The notes under the pieces are model-generated. The model did no database searches and was not told where the DNA came from. It was given only the letters and a program-made list of their open reading frames with translations. This document shows, piece after piece, positions 62,606-64,000 of a stretch of DNA of 64,000 bases. Origin of the DNA: Pseudomonas sp. NCCP-436 (GTDB lineage: Bacteria > Pseudomonadota > Gammaproteobacteria > Pseudomonadales > Pseudomonadaceae); the NCBI RefSeq assembly GCF_019656335.1, contig NZ_BPLZ01000007.1:62001-126000 (forward strand), written 5' to 3'. The stretch's first letter is position 1; the number at the start of each line of letters is the position of its first letter. Made by a program: the position numbers and the translations under genes.

Positions 62606-64000
62606 ATGCTCAATACCCTGCGCAAGATCGTCCAGGAAGTGAACGCCGCCAAGGATCTCAAGGCGGCACTGACGATTATCGTGCAGCGGGTGAAGGAGGC
62701 CATGGGCAGTCAGGTCTGCTCGGTCTATCTGCTCGACCCGGAGAGCAACCGTTTTGTTCTGATGGCCACCGACGGCCTCAACAAGCGTTCTATCGGCAAG
62801 GTCAGCATGGCCCCCAGCGAGGGCCTGGTGGGTCTGGTCGGGAGCCGCGAAGAACCGCTCAACCTTGAGGACGCCGCCAGCCATCCACGCTATCGCTACT
62901 TCGCAGAGACCGGTGAGGAACGCTACGCCTCGTTCCTGGGGGCGCCGATCATCCACCACCGCCGCGTGATGGGCGTGCTCGTCGTGCAGCAGAAGGAGCG
63001 CCGCCAGTTCGACGAGGGCGAAGAAGCCTTTCTGGTCACCATGAGTGCGCAGCTTGCCGGGGTGATTGCCCATGCCGAGGCCACCGGCTCCATCCGTGGC
63101 CTTGGCCGGCAAGGCAAGGGCGTTAGCGAGGCCAAGTTCATCGGTGTACCCGGGGCGCCGGGTGTTGCCGTGGGCACCGCGGTGGTGGTGTTGCCGCCGG
63201 CTGATCTGAACGTGGTACCGGATCGCACGATCGACGATATCGAGGCCGAGCTGGCGCTGTTCGACAAGGCTCTGGGCTGGGTGCGTGAGGATATGCAGGA
63301 ACTTGCGCAGAAGCTTGCCACCCAGTTGCGCAAGGAAGAGCTGGCGCTGTTCGAGGTCTACCTGATGATGCTCGACGACGCCGCTCTGGGTAACGAGGTG
63401 CGCAAGATCATCCGCACCGGACAGTGGGCCCAGGGCGCGTTGCGCCAGGTGGTGCTCGACCATGTCGGTCGCTTCGAACTGATGGACGACGCCTACCTGC
63501 GCGAACGTGCCAGTGATGTGCGCGACCTTGGCCGCCGTCTGCTTGCCTACCTGCAGGAGGAGCGCAAGACCACTCTGGTCTACCCGGATGACACCATCCT
63601 GGTCAGTGAGGAACTGTCGCCGGCCATGCTCGGCGAGGTGCCGGAAGGCAAGCTGGCCGGCCTGGTATCGGTGACCGGTTCCGGCAACTCGCATGTGGCG
63701 ATCTTTGCCCGCGCCATGGGTATTCCCACGGTGATGGGGGTGGTCGATCTGCCTTATTCGAAGATCGACGGCATCCGTCTGATTGTCGACGGTTACCACG
63801 GTGAGGTATTCACCAACCCCAGCGAACTTTTGACCAAGCAGTACGCCGAGGTGGTCGAGGAGGAGCGTCAGCTCACCGAGGGGCTGGATGCGCTGCGTGA
63901 ACTGCCCTGCGAGACGCTGGACGGCCACCGTATGCCGTTGTGGGTCAACACTGGCCTGCTTGCCGATGTAGCCCGGGCCCAGCAGCGTGGCGCCGAGGGC
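62606..64000 (+). CDS. ptsP: Phosphoenolpyruvate-protein phosphotransferase PtsP (EI-Ntr), partial
   Basis: The first 465 residues are present and the gene continues past the window end. An N-terminal GAF domain (about residues 15-160, MGSQVCSVYLLDPESNRFVLMATDGLN, FLGAPIIHHRRVMGVLVVQ) is followed by the enzyme-I N-terminal region. The phosphohistidine motif is VTGSGNSHVAIFARAMGIPTVMG near residue 360. It is the first component of the nitrogen phosphotransferase system and phosphorylates NPr. It is probably co-transcribed with rppH. Confidence 0.96.
   Translation, partial: MLNTLRKIVQEVNAAKDLKAALTIIVQRVKEAMGSQVCSVYLLDPESNRFVLMATDGLNKRSIGKVSMAPSEGLVGLVGSREEPLNLEDAASHPRYRYFAETGEERYASFLGAPIIHHRRVMGVLVVQQKERRQFDEGEEAFLVTMSAQLAGVIAHAEATGSIRGLGRQGKGVSEAKFIGVPGAPGVAVGTAVVVLPPADLNVVPDRTIDDIEAELALFDKALGWVREDMQELAQKLATQLRKEELALFEVYLMMLDDAALGNEVRKIIRTGQWAQGALRQVVLDHVGRFELMDDAYLRERASDVRDLGRRLLAYLQEERKTTLVYPDDTILVSEELSPAMLGEVPEGKLAGLVSVTGSGNSHVAIFARAMGIPTVMGVVDLPYSKIDGIRLIVDGYHGEVFTNPSELLTKQYAEVVEEERQLTEGLDALRELPCETLDGHRMPLWVNTGLLADVARAQQRGAEG

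Noticed and set aside
62597..63928. Long minus-strand open frame (443 codons) across the end of the window
   Set aside because: It is antisense to ptsP, whose forward reading gives intact GAF and enzyme-I motifs up to the last base of the window.
1..64000. CRISPR arrays, rRNA operons, insertion sequences
   Set aside because: No regularly spaced repeats, no rRNA sequence and no transposase-like protein were seen on either strand.

Overview
The window is a GC-rich gammaproteobacterial chromosome segment, almost certainly Pseudomonas in the broad sense. The gene blocks yggX-mutY-asmA, hisBHAF, ctpA-envC-gpmI-rhodanese-grxC-secB, serA/D-2-hydroxyglutarate dehydrogenase and rpiA/ilvA/HAD/rppH/ptsP are classic Pseudomonas core neighbourhoods, and CadR and RppH read as close Pseudomonas orthologues. 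The species cannot be fixed from the sequence alone.

Layout. 1-3.8 kb: tRNA-Phe(GAA), then asmA-mutY-yggX reading leftwards. 4.2-5.8 kb: an OFA-type MFS transporter. 6.0-9.1 kb: hisB-hisH-(DUF2164)-hisA-hisF. 9.3-11.8 kb: three tandem paralogous periplasmic solute-binding proteins without a permease. 11.8-17.5 kb: ctpA, envC and gpmI leftwards; rhodanese-like, grxC and secB rightwards. 17.6-26.6 kb: trmL and a mixed set of housekeeping or poorly characterised genes, including a penicillin-acylase-family Ntn-hydrolase, an AraC regulator, a 2OG-Fe(II) oxygenase and several DUF proteins. 26.6-32.1 kb: serA and D-2-hydroxyglutarate dehydrogenase (divergent), an FAH-family enzyme, a BOF-domain stress protein, an SdiA-regulated-family protein and YegP.

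32.1-58.4 kb is an accessory block between yegP and rpiA. It starts with a cadR/cadA cadmium-resistance pair with a textbook MerR-type operator-promoter. It continues with a complete salicylate-histamine siderophore locus of the pseudomonine/acinetobactin/anguibactin type. Salicylate is made by pmsC and pmsB and activated by pmsE. Histidine is decarboxylated by pmsA and the histamine is N-hydroxylated by a flavin monooxygenase. Two NRPSs (Cy-Cy-A-T* and C*-T-C) build the heterocycle and release it onto the hydroxamate amine. Two ABC half-transporters, two FecCD permeases, an ATPase, a lipoprotein binding protein and a TonB receptor move it. An orphan ECF sigma factor and three Fur-box-like sites lie at the promoters. 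The most interesting details are a carrier-protein domain whose active serine is displaced by one residue, a non-canonical A-domain pocket (D-M-F-C-A-G-L-I-W-K), a hybrid salicylate/DHB pocket in PmsE, and a sigma factor with no visible anti-sigma partner.

58.4-64 kb returns to core genes: rpiA, ilvA, a DUF2269 membrane protein, a HAD phosphatase that is probably the missing histidinol-phosphatase for the monofunctional HisB, rppH and a ptsP truncated by the window end. I saw no CRISPR array, rRNA, integrase or insertion sequence.
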